A DNA stretch of 16,213 nt from positions 1 through 16,213 of the forward strand of contig JBGOUJ010000101.1 of NCBI GenBank assembly GCA_041477005.1. The letters are read 5' to 3'. Shown one piece after another: positions 6,859 through 13,959 of this stretch; positions within the stretch are counted from its first letter, which is position 1; each line of letters opens with the position of its first letter. The notes under the pieces were generated by a model. The model saw only the letters and a program-made list of their open reading frames with translations. It searched no databases and was not told where the DNA came from. The position numbers and the translations under genes are program-made. Source of the DNA: JBGOUJ01 sp041477005 (GTDB taxonomy: Bacteria; Acidobacteriota; Terriglobia; Bryobacterales; JACQDG01).

Positions 6859-7221
6859 ATCCTGGACCTGATTACCCATGCGCCGGATATTGCCTTGGCG
6901 CCCGGAATGGACCAACCGAAGCTCGGTTTGGGCCTCTACGGGACCGCTCCGCTCTTGGCATTCGTCATCGAAATCGTCTACGGCGCCTTTTGTTGGTGGG
7001 TTTACAACGGTAGCAAAGCGCTGCTCGCTGTGATTGTCCTCTTCAATCTAGCCAACCTGTCGATGCTTTCGAGTGCGGTTCCCGGCCCGGAAGAACTGCT
7101 GGCGGGACACCCCACGGTGATCGTCACCGTGATTGCCGCTCAGATCGTCATCACGCTCACGCTAGTAAACATTTTGAGTAGGCGATCAGCGCTGACGAAC
7201 GCTTCGGTCCCAGAGCAATAA
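6859..7221 (+). pseudogene. Integral membrane protein lacking its 5' half (metal-dependent-hydrolase/DUF457-like)
   Basis: Recognisable protein begins at once after an in-frame TAG (6856-6858): LDLITHAPDIALAPGMDQP, then KLGLGLYGTAPLLAFVIE. Three hydrophobic helices follow (about FVIEIVYGAFCWWVY, ALLAVIVLFNLANLSML, TVIVTVIAAQIVITLTLVN), ending SRRSALTNASVPEQ. The D-x-x-x-H-x-P-D...G-x-x-K-x-G-L-G-L pattern is the middle of a family of integral membrane proteins resembling the YbcI/YdjM (DUF457) group, whose N-terminal half carries a His/Asp-rich membrane domain. That half is absent. The only available starts (CTG 6862, TTG 6895) lie inside the conserved part, with no good ribosome binding site. 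I therefore read it as a 5'-truncated gene. A short active protein from TTG 6895 (108 residues) is the alternative. Confidence 0.55.
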
Positions 7222-7252
7222 TAGGGTTCGGAAGGTTCGAAGGGATCTTGGT

Positions 7253-7687
7253 ATGGTTGTTTTGATCGTCCTGTTCGGCTCACTGCTGTTGTACCGAGCC
7301 ATGGGCGTCCTGGGTGTCTCACTGTTCGCGACGTGGGTAAGTTGTGCTCGCTGCGCCCTCGCGACGATGTTTGCCTTCACAGCCTGTTCCCACTTTGCGC
7401 CGATGAAAAAGGACCTGATCGCGACGGTACCGCCGGCCCTGCCCTGCCCCGATCTGATTGTCTTGGTCACGGGAATCCTGGAACTTGCCGGAGCTGCCGG
7501 TCTGCTGTTTGACGCTACCCGGCGCCTGGCTGCGTGGGGTATCATTCTGCTGCTCATTGCGATGTTTCCGGCAAACGTGGGCGCGGCGCGACGCGGAATG
7601 AAGATTCGCGGACGACCTGTCACGCCTTTATGGATTCGAACCCCGATGCAGGCTCTGTTTGTCCTCTGGGCATGGTGGGTGCGATAG
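7253..7687 (+). CDS. DoxX-like integral membrane protein
   Basis: The 144-residue protein starts at ATG 7253, seven bases after AGGGA (7241-7245). It has four hydrophobic helices (about residues 1-22, 30-45, 68-88, 91-108) and a final hydrophobic segment. The motifs SHFAPMKKDLIATVPPALP (46-64), TGILELAGAAGLLFD (73-87) and IAMFPANVGAARR (101-113) match the DoxX/DoxX-like family (H-F...D-L...V-P...L-P, G-x-x-E-L-x-G-G-x-G-L-L, F-P-A-N). Members are small inner-membrane proteins, some linked to thiosulfate:quinone oxidoreductase or to oxidative-stress and detoxification systems, but most have no proven role. It lies 31 bases after the truncated membrane-protein gene and converges on the glycosyltransferase gene ending at 7708. 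Its less biased codon use than the neighbours suggests it and the upstream remnant were acquired or retained separately from the polysaccharide genes. Confidence 0.8.
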   Translation: MVVLIVLFGSLLLYRAMGVLGVSLFATWVSCARCALATMFAFTACSHFAPMKKDLIATVPPALPCPDLIVLVTGILELAGAAGLLFDATRRLAAWGIILLLIAMFPANVGAARRGMKIRGRPVTPLWIRTPMQALFVLWAWWVR

Positions 7688-7707
7688 GCCGATAGGAAAG
7701 CAGCAGC

Positions 7708-8880
7708 TCAGCTCACCGACCGGTACACTTCGAGCGTTCTCCCGGCCGCTTCTTCCCAGCAGTACCACCGTTGCTGTTCGCAGCGCGCCCGCACCCCCAT
7801 GGCCTGGAGCGCCACTGGATCGCGCAGGGCGCGGCAGATGGCGTCGGCCAGCGCTGCCGGCGATTCCGGCGGCACGACAAACCCGGTGCGGCCGTCGTCC
7901 ACCACTTCCGGCAGTCCCCCGACTGCCGTAACCACCGCCGGCCGGCCGTATCCCAGGGCGGCTAGCAGGACCCCGCTCAACGAGATCCGCACGTAGGGCA
8001 GCACCACCAGATCGGCGGCGCAGAAATAACGGGCGACCTCAGCCTGGGGAACGTAGCCCGGCCGCAGCACAACGCCGCCGGCGATTCCCAGCCGATCGAT
8101 TTGTTGCCGGTAGCGCCCGAAGCGCTCCATCGGCGCTCCGGCGACGAGCAGGCCGGCGTCGGGAAACTCCCGGCGCACCGCCGGCATCGCCTCCAGCAGG
8201 TAGGCGAGCCCCTTGTAGGGTTTGATCAAGCCGAAAAACAGCAGCAGCGGGCCCTGCCGATCGAGGCCCAGTTCCCGCCGCGCCGCATCCCGGCCCACCT
8301 CGGCGCCGCGAAACACCCCCAGGTCGCCCATCGGAACCACGTGCACGCGCGGCAGCGACCCCGCAAAATCGGATTGCAGCTTTCGCGCCAGGCCCTCCGT
8401 GTGCAGAATCACGGCATCGGTGCGCCGGTACAGCCGCCGCCATTGCCGCTGCTTCCATCCGCCGGGCGGCGCTGTGGGCAGATCGTGGACGGTGTACACA
8501 GTGCGCCATCCCCTCCGGCGCAGCGCTCCGGCCAGCACGGCATCGAGCGTCGGAACGAGGGCCCACTGCACGTGCAGCAGCCCGGGCGGGCGATCCTTCA
8601 GTAGACGCCACACCCGCCACAGGCCCCGCGGATAGCTCAATGCTTTGATCGTTTGACGAAGCCAGGCCCACCGGCGAAACACGCGCGCCCGGCCCGCCCA
8701 CGTCTCAAGGAATCGGTAGAAAAGATAGTGGACTCGGTACCGCCCCGCCGGCGCCACAGGCTCAAATAGCGGCTGGGACGTAATGACCTCCGCCTCCAGG
8801 CCCCGCTCGACCAGCGACCGGCACAGATTGGCCACATAGTGTGGACCGTAGTTCCCCGGATCGAGCATCACGATCTGCAA
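7708..8880 (-). CDS. GT4 family glycosyltransferase, variant without the EX7E motif
   Basis: The 390-residue GT-B fold protein is read from TTG 8880. That start has a GAGG ribosome binding site seven bases upstream and gives a first strand QIVMLDPGNYGPHY. GTG 8871 and ATG 8868 (TGATG overlap with the upstream gene) are alternatives. Landmarks are HVQWALVPTLD (103-113), YTVHDLPTAPPGG (129-141), VILHTEGLARKL (157-168), FGLIKPYKGLAYLLEA (216-231), LRPGYVPQAEVARYF (272-286) and VVLPYVRISLSGVLLAAL (292-309), then RPAVVTAVGGLPEVV. Most GT4 enzymes have E-x7-E at the donor site. Here that segment reads S-L-S-G-V-L-L-A, as in a known subgroup with (S/T)xSGV. The enzyme would work in the cytoplasm or at the membrane on the same polysaccharide as the gene upstream. 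Overlap with that gene implies one transcript. The sugar is unknown. Confidence 0.87.
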   Translation of the reverse strand: MQIVMLDPGNYGPHYVANLCRSLVERGLEAEVITSQPLFEPVAPAGRYRVHYLFYRFLETWAGRARVFRRWAWLRQTIKALSYPRGLWRVWRLLKDRPPGLLHVQWALVPTLDAVLAGALRRRGWRTVYTVHDLPTAPPGGWKQRQWRRLYRRTDAVILHTEGLARKLQSDFAGSLPRVHVVPMGDLGVFRGAEVGRDAARRELGLDRQGPLLLFFGLIKPYKGLAYLLEAMPAVRREFPDAGLLVAGAPMERFGRYRQQIDRLGIAGGVVLRPGYVPQAEVARYFCAADLVVLPYVRISLSGVLLAALGYGRPAVVTAVGGLPEVVDDGRTGFVVPPESPAALADAICRALRDPVALQAMGVRARCEQQRWYCWEEAAGRTLEVYRSVS

Positions 8881-10061
8881 GCCGTTACCTCGGTGTACAG
8901 GGCGGCCATGGCGGCGGCAGCCGCCTCAACCGTACAACTCTCGCTCACGTACCGGCTCCCGCGTGATCCCATTTGTCTTCCCCACTCCCGATTCTCCAGC
9001 ACTTGCAGCACGCCCTCCGCCAGCCGCTCGGGGTCTCCAGGCGGGACCAACCAGCCGGTTTCGCCGTGTCGAATCACCTCCGGGATTCCCCCCACGCTCG
9101 TAGCAACCACCGGCTTGCCCAGGGTCAAGGCTTCCATCAGCACACGAGAAAACGATTCGTACGAAGACGAAATCACCACTACGTCGCTCGCCTCGATCAC
9201 CAGGCTTACATCGCAGCGATAGCCCAGGAAGGAGACGGCGTTGCTCAGCCCCAGGCGTTTGGTGAGGACTTCGAGCTGCTGCCGCAGGCTGCCTTCCCCA
9301 ACAATCCAGAAGCGCGCCCCAGGATGTCTAATTAATATCCGGCGGGCGCCTTCCAGAAAATCGTGATGCCGCTTCACCGGCTCGAGCCGGGCGATGATGG
9401 AGATCACCGCTTCGCCGTCGGCGACCCCGAGCGAGCGGCGGATTCCCCGGCCGTCGCCCGCCGTCGAGCGAAGAAGGGCGGCGTCAACAGCGTGCCGCAC
9501 GACCCGAACCCGCCCCAGCAGGTATGGGTGGGGGGCCAGCTCCTGGAGCGCTCCTTGCGACGGCACGGTGATCCTGTCGAAGGCGCGAAGAGCGACGGCG
9601 TCCAGCCGCTGGAACAGGCCCATCTGCCAGCCGGTTTCGGTATGGCGAGCCGTAGCCACCCGGCGCAATCGTTCCCTCGGAATCCCCCACGCCGCGATCG
9701 CCCCCGCGATATCGGTCTTGTATTCGTGGCAGTGCAGCAGGCAAAAGCCCTCGTCGAGCAGCTTTCGCCGCAGCCGCCGGATCGAGCCGGCCAGCCCGCG
9801 CCAGGCGCCGTCCAGTTGCGTCACCGGAGTCCCTTGCGCTTTCCCGGCGGCTACCATAGGATGTTCCAGCGGCTCATGCGGCGCTCGTTTGTACATGATG
9901 GCGATCTCGCAGTCATAGCCGTGCGCCGGCAGCGCGCGGCACAGGTCGAGAATGAACTTCTCGGGCCCCGAAAGGTAGCTGCCCTGGCGGAAGTGCAGGA
10001 CTTTGCACGTGGCGCGTCCGAGCGGGGAGGAACGCAACATGATGGCGGTTGGATTCGTCAT
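8868..10061 (-). CDS. GT4 family glycosyltransferase
   Basis: The 397-residue GT-B fold enzyme is read from the ATG complementary to 10059-10061. ATG 10040, seven codons later, is an alternative, and the frame upstream of 10061 belongs to antisense of the methyltransferase gene. Landmarks are KVLHFRQGSYLSGPEKFIL (20-38), the Gly/Ser phosphate loop and first helix; LLHCHEYKTDIAG (108-120); ITVPSQGALQEL (164-175); IIARLEPVKRHHDFLEG (222-238); FWIVGEGSLRQQLE (251-264); and the donor site SYESFSRVLMEALTLGKPV (300-318) with the E-x7-E pair Glu302 and Glu310. All known catalytic features of family GT4 are present. It probably acts at the cytoplasmic side of the membrane in polysaccharide or glycoconjugate assembly. 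It is the first gene of a two-gene minus-strand unit with the 7708-8880 enzyme and diverges from the methyltransferase gene, with only 30 bases between start codons. Confidence 0.9.
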   Translation of the reverse strand: MTNPTAIMLRSSPLGRATCKVLHFRQGSYLSGPEKFILDLCRALPAHGYDCEIAIMYKRAPHEPLEHPMVAAGKAQGTPVTQLDGAWRGLAGSIRRLRRKLLDEGFCLLHCHEYKTDIAGAIAAWGIPRERLRRVATARHTETGWQMGLFQRLDAVALRAFDRITVPSQGALQELAPHPYLLGRVRVVRHAVDAALLRSTAGDGRGIRRSLGVADGEAVISIIARLEPVKRHHDFLEGARRILIRHPGARFWIVGEGSLRQQLEVLTKRLGLSNAVSFLGYRCDVSLVIEASDVVVISSSYESFSRVLMEALTLGKPVVATSVGGIPEVIRHGETGWLVPPGDPERLAEGVLQVLENREWGRQMGSRGSRYVSESCTVEAAAAAMAALYTEVTACRS

Positions 10062-10091
10062 TCTAACCCAGGATTCAGCCCGGAGGCCCGC

Positions 10092-10652
10092 GTGCGCCTG
10101 ACGCGCTACACGATGTACCGGCGAATCCGGACCGTCCTTCCGGCGCCCCTGACCGGCAAGATCCTGGGTATCAGCGGAATCGAAAATTTCTACGACAGGA
10201 TAGACCGCGGGGCCTCCGAGATGGTTGAAACCCGCTACCCGGAAGTCGACATGCAAAACCTGCCGTTCCCGGACGAGGAGTTCGACTACGTGATCAGCGA
10301 CCAGGTGCTGATGCACCTGCCCGACGCGCGGCAGGCCCTGCAAGAGGCGTTTCGCGTCCTACGGAAGGGTGGCATCGGCATCCACACGGCAGCGGTGCTG
10401 AATCCCATTTTTCTTTACCCCGGCGACTATTGCCGATTTACCTGCGACGGGCTGCGGGCTTACTGCCCCGCCGGCGCCGAAGTTCTCCAGTGCGAGAGCT
10501 GGGGGAACCGACTGGCCTTCTGGCTGATGCTTCTTTACGACCCGGTTCGAGCGATCCAGATCCCGGAGCGGCCCGGCCTGCGCCGCTGGCTGGCCACCTA
10601 CAACGACCCCCGCTACCCCATCCACACCTGGATCGTCGCCCGCAAAACGTGA
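10092..10652 (+). CDS. Small SAM-dependent methyltransferase (Methyltransf_11-like)
   Basis: The 186-residue protein starts at GTG 10092, five bases after GGAGG (10082-10086). The longer frame to 9363 is antisense of the glycosyltransferase gene. Visible class-I methyltransferase elements are a beta-1/motif-I region LTGKILGISGIENFYD (20-35), VDMQNLPFPDEEFDYVISDQ (52-71, with the strand and acidic residues after it) and QEAFRVLRKGGIGIHTAAV (84-102, motif post-II/III). The D-Q-V-L-M-H-L motif at 70-76 is the usual E/D-V-L-x-H-x. Motif I lacks the usual G-x-G-x-G, and the protein is about 40-60 residues shorter than typical members. It may need a partner or may be a family variant. A role in methylating a sugar of the nearby polysaccharide is inference from context. 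Confidence 0.75.
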   Translation: MRLTRYTMYRRIRTVLPAPLTGKILGISGIENFYDRIDRGASEMVETRYPEVDMQNLPFPDEEFDYVISDQVLMHLPDARQALQEAFRVLRKGGIGIHTAAVLNPIFLYPGDYCRFTCDGLRAYCPAGAEVLQCESWGNRLAFWLMLLYDPVRAIQIPERPGLRRWLATYNDPRYPIHTWIVARKT

Positions 10653-10653
10653 G

Positions 10654-11523
10654 TTACCGCCGTATCCACTGCTCGTAGGCGTCCAGCACCGTCCGCCCGC
10701 GGTAGACCACCGTTCGAGGCGAGACTTGCCTGCCCTCGCTCTGCTTCGCGGGGACGCCCCCGGGGACGCCCGCTGCGCCCGGACCCTCCGGGAAATACTC
10801 GACTTTCATTTCCACCGGCCCCTCGATCTTCCACGGCGCAAACTCGCGAACGCGCTCCACCGCCCGCCGCGCGTGATCCCGGATCTGCGTCTTTGCCTCG
10901 GTGTGCGACAGGCTGATCGTCGATCCGCCCCCGGCCAGCCGTTTCACCGCCACCGTTTCCGCCTTGGGCTGCAGCGCCAGCAGTTCGTCGCAGGCGGCCT
11001 GGTCGCCGGACAAAAAGATCAAGGGAATGCCGAAGTAGCCCGCGATGGCCGCCGTCTGCCCGATCTCGCCGACCGGCCTGCCGTTCAGGAAAATGTTTTG
11101 TACGCTGAAGCTCTGGGAGTGCGCCAGCACCCCGTTCTTCGCCCCCGCCATGGCGTGCTGGCCCACGAACAATATCCCATCGTAGAGCTTCGGTCCGAGG
11201 TAATAGTCCGGCGGCGTGGGTTTCCCCTGGATCAGCCGCGCCCGCGGGTGAATCTCGTCGATCGCCAGCGACCGGCTCCCATCGTGGCCGTCCCAGATGA
11301 CGACCTCCGACGCGCCGGCCGCCAGCGCCCCTTCGACCGCCGCATTCACCTCGCCGGTCAGCAATCGCCGGGTTTCTTCGTATCGTCGCTGCCCCGGCAG
11401 CAGTTGCTCGTCGGCATTGTTGACGCCGCCGACGCCCTCCATGTCGGTGACAATGAAAATCCTGGGGCCCTGTGCGGCCGAGATCGCCGCCACCCCCAGC
11501 AATAGGGCTATGATGCGAATCAT
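10654..11523 (-). CDS. Secreted M55 family D-aminopeptidase (DppA-like)
   Basis: The 289-residue protein starts at the ATG complementary to 11521-11523, with a GAGGAG site about ten bases upstream. An N-terminal signal sequence MIRIIALLLGVAAISAAQG precedes the catalytic domain. Zinc-site elements of peptidase family M55 are all present: TDMEGVGGV (26-34, Asp27 and Glu29), IWDGHDGSRS (76-85, His80), GQHAMAG (121-127, His123), VLAHSQS with His135 as the expected nucleophile, and VGEIGQTAAIAG (151-162, Glu153). In Bacillus DppA the family is a decameric, self-compartmentalising D-amino peptidase acting on D-Ala-D-Ala and D-Ala-Gly-Gly. This exported copy may recycle peptidoglycan or D-peptides in the periplasm or outside. 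Near the C-terminus, residues 245-268 are a Gly/Pro/Ala/Gln-rich insertion encoded by a 12-bp tandem repeat. The gene ends three bases from the convergent methyltransferase stop. Confidence 0.87.
   Translation of the reverse strand: MIRIIALLLGVAAISAAQGPRIFIVTDMEGVGGVNNADEQLLPGQRRYEETRRLLTGEVNAAVEGALAAGASEVVIWDGHDGSRSLAIDEIHPRARLIQGKPTPPDYYLGPKLYDGILFVGQHAMAGAKNGVLAHSQSFSVQNIFLNGRPVGEIGQTAAIAGYFGIPLIFLSGDQAACDELLALQPKAETVAVKRLAGGGSTISLSHTEAKTQIRDHARRAVERVREFAPWKIEGPVEMKVEYFPEGPGAAGVPGGVPAKQSEGRQVSPRTVVYRGRTVLDAYEQWIRR
10749..10772. repeat. 12-bp tandem duplication inside the M55 peptidase gene
   Basis: The plus strand reads CGGGGACGCCCC (10749-10760) followed by CGGGGACGCCCG (10761-10772), two units with one mismatch. 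On the coding (minus) strand it encodes the GVPGGVP part of the insertion at residues 252-258. It is short, so slippage or a GC-rich insert both explain it. Confidence 0.75.
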
Positions 11524-13957
11524 GGTCTTGAGACTCCTCGGCGCCCTGGGAGCCGCCACCGCCGGCTGTTACCTGGCGTTCCTGGCCGCCCTGTCTTTAG
11601 TCCTGGGATTGCCCGACGTGCTCCTGATCGTCTTCACGCGCATGGACTTCACGCACTTTGACGCTCGCTGGCCGATCCCCGTTATTATCACCCGCTTCCC
11701 CAGCGACGGCTCAGCTTTTCTCTATGCCCTCCACCAGGCCGGCTTCTTGATCTCCGGCGCTGTCTTCCTCTGTCTCGGTCTGGTGGCCGGGCGCCGGGCC
11801 AAAGGCTGGCTGCGACTTTGGCTGGATTATATCGTTTTCTGGTCCGGCCTGCTGCTGGTCCTGCTGACGGCGAGTTATGCGATCTGGAATTTTGGACCAC
11901 TCTACGCAGCTTTGCAAGTGCTGTGGCCGAATGGCTTTCATTCGCTGGGCTTCCGAATTGCGTTGGGCGTCACCCTCGCGGTTGCTTGCGGCGCCGCCGC
12001 CCACCTCGCCGTCCGGCAATTGTTGGACAGCGCCGCCGATTCCCGCGCCGACCGGCTGGCCGCTCTGGCCCGCTGGCTGCTGCTGCCCGTCCTGCTTGTC
12101 GGCTGGATCGTCCTGCGCCGCGTTTTCCTCCGCTCGAGCGCGCTGCACGCCGCGCTGATCTGGTCGCCGATGCTCTTCGGGCTGCTGGCAGGCTTGCCGG
12201 CGGCCCTGCGTTCGGCCCGCCCCGCCCCGGCGTTTCATCCCAGCATCCGAGGCGCGGCGCTCTTGCTCGTTACTTGCGGCCTGACGGTGGGGGTCCTGTT
12301 CGACCACGCCGATCTCGCCCGGCAGCTTCATCGTGGCGACTTTGTCCAAAGCGAGTCGCCGCGCTGGCTGCTCGATTTCGAGGCCGGACCGATCCCTCCC
12401 GAGCGCCAGCATGATCTGGAAATCGCTGCCAACCGGCGCCTGGGCCTTATGGAAGCCCGCCTCGGCCTTATGGAAGTCCACCTCGGCCTTCCTCCCCGCG
12501 CGCCCCGCCTCCATGCCTACTTCTACGTCTCAACGGCCGCCAAGACCGCCCGCACGGGCGACGACGCTCCGTTCAGCCTCGAAGTCTCCCGCCGTGAGGT
12601 CCACCATCTGCTCGCCCCGAGCGGTCAGGTCACCGACCCGCGCGGCGAGGCGCTGCTGCTGATGCACACCGCCTGGGGCGAGCCCGGCTCGCCGGACGTG
12701 GCCCGGGCCATCGCCCGCTGCGCCGTCGGAAATTTCCACGGCGTCCCCCTCAGCCAATATGCCTCCCGCATCACCCGCGAAGAAGGCTCCTACACCTTGC
12801 GGGACCTGCTTCAACGGAAAGGCGACTATCTCTCTCCCTTGGTTGCCGACGCCCTCGGCGGCGCCTGGGTGGAATCGCTGGTGGCGCGCCGCGGCGCCGG
12901 CATCCTGCCCGCGCTCTACCGCGAGCCGTTCGCCCCTTCGGCCGAGCAGGAGCAGGAGTGGCAGAAGTATCAGCGTGTCAATGCCGGCTGGCCCGATCCG
13001 CCCAAGCGGACGGACCCCGGGGCGTTCTTCCACCGCGGTATCTCGTTCTCGCACTCCGTGGGCGGCTCAGCCGGCTACGGTTCCGACCGCGCCCGCCAGC
13101 AACTGGAGCAGATCCGGCGGCTGGGCGCCAACTCGATCGCCATCATTCCCTACGCCTTCACCCGCGCCCCGCGCGACACCGGCATTTCCTTCCGCGCCGA
13201 CGAGCGCGACGACCGCGTCCTGCGCACCATCGAAATGGCCAAACTGCTCGGCCTGCACGCGACGCTCAAGCCCCAGCTCTGGGCCTCCGGCTTCACCGGC
13301 AATATCGTGTTTTCGAGCGATGCCGACTTCGATCGCTGGTTCGCCCAGTATCGCCGCTGGCTGCTCCACTTCGCCCGCATGGCCCAGCTCTCCGGCGCCG
13401 ACCTGCTGGTGATCGGCAACGAGCTGGGCGGGGTCGCCCGCCGCGAAGCCGCCTGGCGCAGCCTCATCGGAGACCTGCGCCGCGTCTACGCCGGCCCCCT
13501 CACCTACGCCGCCAGTTGGGGACCGGATGTCGAAGGCTGTCCGTTTTGGGACGCTCTCGACTACATCGGGGTCAATATGTATTACCCCCTGACTGCGGCC
13601 AGCGAGACCCCGCGCCCCGACGCGCCCCAGGTCCGCGAGCTGGTCGAGAAGTTCGCGGCTCTCTCGCGCCGGTACAACAAGCAGGTTCTCTTCACCGAGG
13701 TCGGCTACCCCGCCAAGGCCAGCGCCGCCGTCCGCCCCTGGGACGACCGCGAGGGGCAGCTCGACGCCGCCCTGCAGCGCCAGTGCTACTCGACCGTCTT
13801 CGAAGCCTTCTACGATCAGCCCTGGCTCGCCGGCCTCTACTGGTGGAAGTGGCCCAGCCAGGGCGACGGCAACGCGTACGACGGCTCCTACAGTCCCATC
13901 GGCAAGCCGGCCCTCCAGATCGTCGCCCGATGGTACGGTCGTGTATCATCAAAATAG
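11513..13957 (+). CDS. Multi-pass membrane protein with a gluzincin-like middle domain and a C-terminal GH113-like hydrolase domain
   Basis: The start is ambiguous. ATG 11513 has AGGG five bases upstream (814 residues), while ATG 11522 (811 residues) gives the same membrane segment. The frame beyond 11510 is antisense of the peptidase gene. Numbering from 11522, residues 1-265 hold about seven hydrophobic helices (about 8-38, 66-90, 102-125, 143-165, 184-202, 209-230, 242-262). Residues 280-490 look like a periplasmic domain related to peptidase MA-type gluzincins, but with GEALLLMHTAWG where HExxH would lie. Residues 500-808 are a TIM-barrel domain of the GH113/GH5-like clan: FHRGISFSH (503-511), IGNELGG (631-637, expected acid/base Glu634), NMYYPL (685-690), LFTEVGYP (723-730, expected nucleophile Glu726) and LYWWKWPSQGDG. 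Known GH113 members are beta-1,4-mannanases. The substrate here is unproven. The domain would face the periplasm and could trim the surface polysaccharide made nearby. Confidence 0.8.
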   Translation: MRIMVLRLLGALGAATAGCYLAFLAALSLVLGLPDVLLIVFTRMDFTHFDARWPIPVIITRFPSDGSAFLYALHQAGFLISGAVFLCLGLVAGRRAKGWLRLWLDYIVFWSGLLLVLLTASYAIWNFGPLYAALQVLWPNGFHSLGFRIALGVTLAVACGAAAHLAVRQLLDSAADSRADRLAALARWLLLPVLLVGWIVLRRVFLRSSALHAALIWSPMLFGLLAGLPAALRSARPAPAFHPSIRGAALLLVTCGLTVGVLFDHADLARQLHRGDFVQSESPRWLLDFEAGPIPPERQHDLEIAANRRLGLMEARLGLMEVHLGLPPRAPRLHAYFYVSTAAKTARTGDDAPFSLEVSRREVHHLLAPSGQVTDPRGEALLLMHTAWGEPGSPDVARAIARCAVGNFHGVPLSQYASRITREEGSYTLRDLLQRKGDYLSPLVADALGGAWVESLVARRGAGILPALYREPFAPSAEQEQEWQKYQRVNAGWPDPPKRTDPGAFFHRGISFSHSVGGSAGYGSDRARQQLEQIRRLGANSIAIIPYAFTRAPRDTGISFRADERDDRVLRTIEMAKLLGLHATLKPQLWASGFTGNIVFSSDADFDRWFAQYRRWLLHFARMAQLSGADLLVIGNELGGVARREAAWRSLIGDLRRVYAGPLTYAASWGPDVEGCPFWDALDYIGVNMYYPLTAASETPRPDAPQVRELVEKFAALSRRYNKQVLFTEVGYPAKASAAVRPWDDREGQLDAALQRQCYSTVFEAFYDQPWLAGLYWWKWPSQGDGNAYDGSYSPIGKPALQIVARWYGRVSSK
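12440..12502 (+). repeat. 21-bp tandem repeat in the membrane/GH113-like gene (2.5 copies)
   Basis: Unit 1 (12440-12460) and unit 2 (12461-12481) encode LGLMEAR and LGLMEVH. The third unit (12482-12502) begins CTCGGCCTT like the others and then diverges (LGLPPRA). The two full units differ at few bases. They give two and a half copies of an L-G-L-M-E-x-x heptad between the membrane domain and the middle domain, most simply a short in-frame expansion. Confidence 0.85.
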
Positions 13958-13959
13958 AT

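Noticed and set aside
9363..10091. Long N-terminal extension of the methyltransferase frame
   Set aside because: This part is antisense to a well-supported GT4 gene. GTG 10092 has GGAGG five bases upstream.
12958..13959. Upstream extension of the boxC frame
   Set aside because: It is an alternative frame of the GH113-like gene, extremely Arg/Pro rich, and BoxC family proteins begin near 13960.
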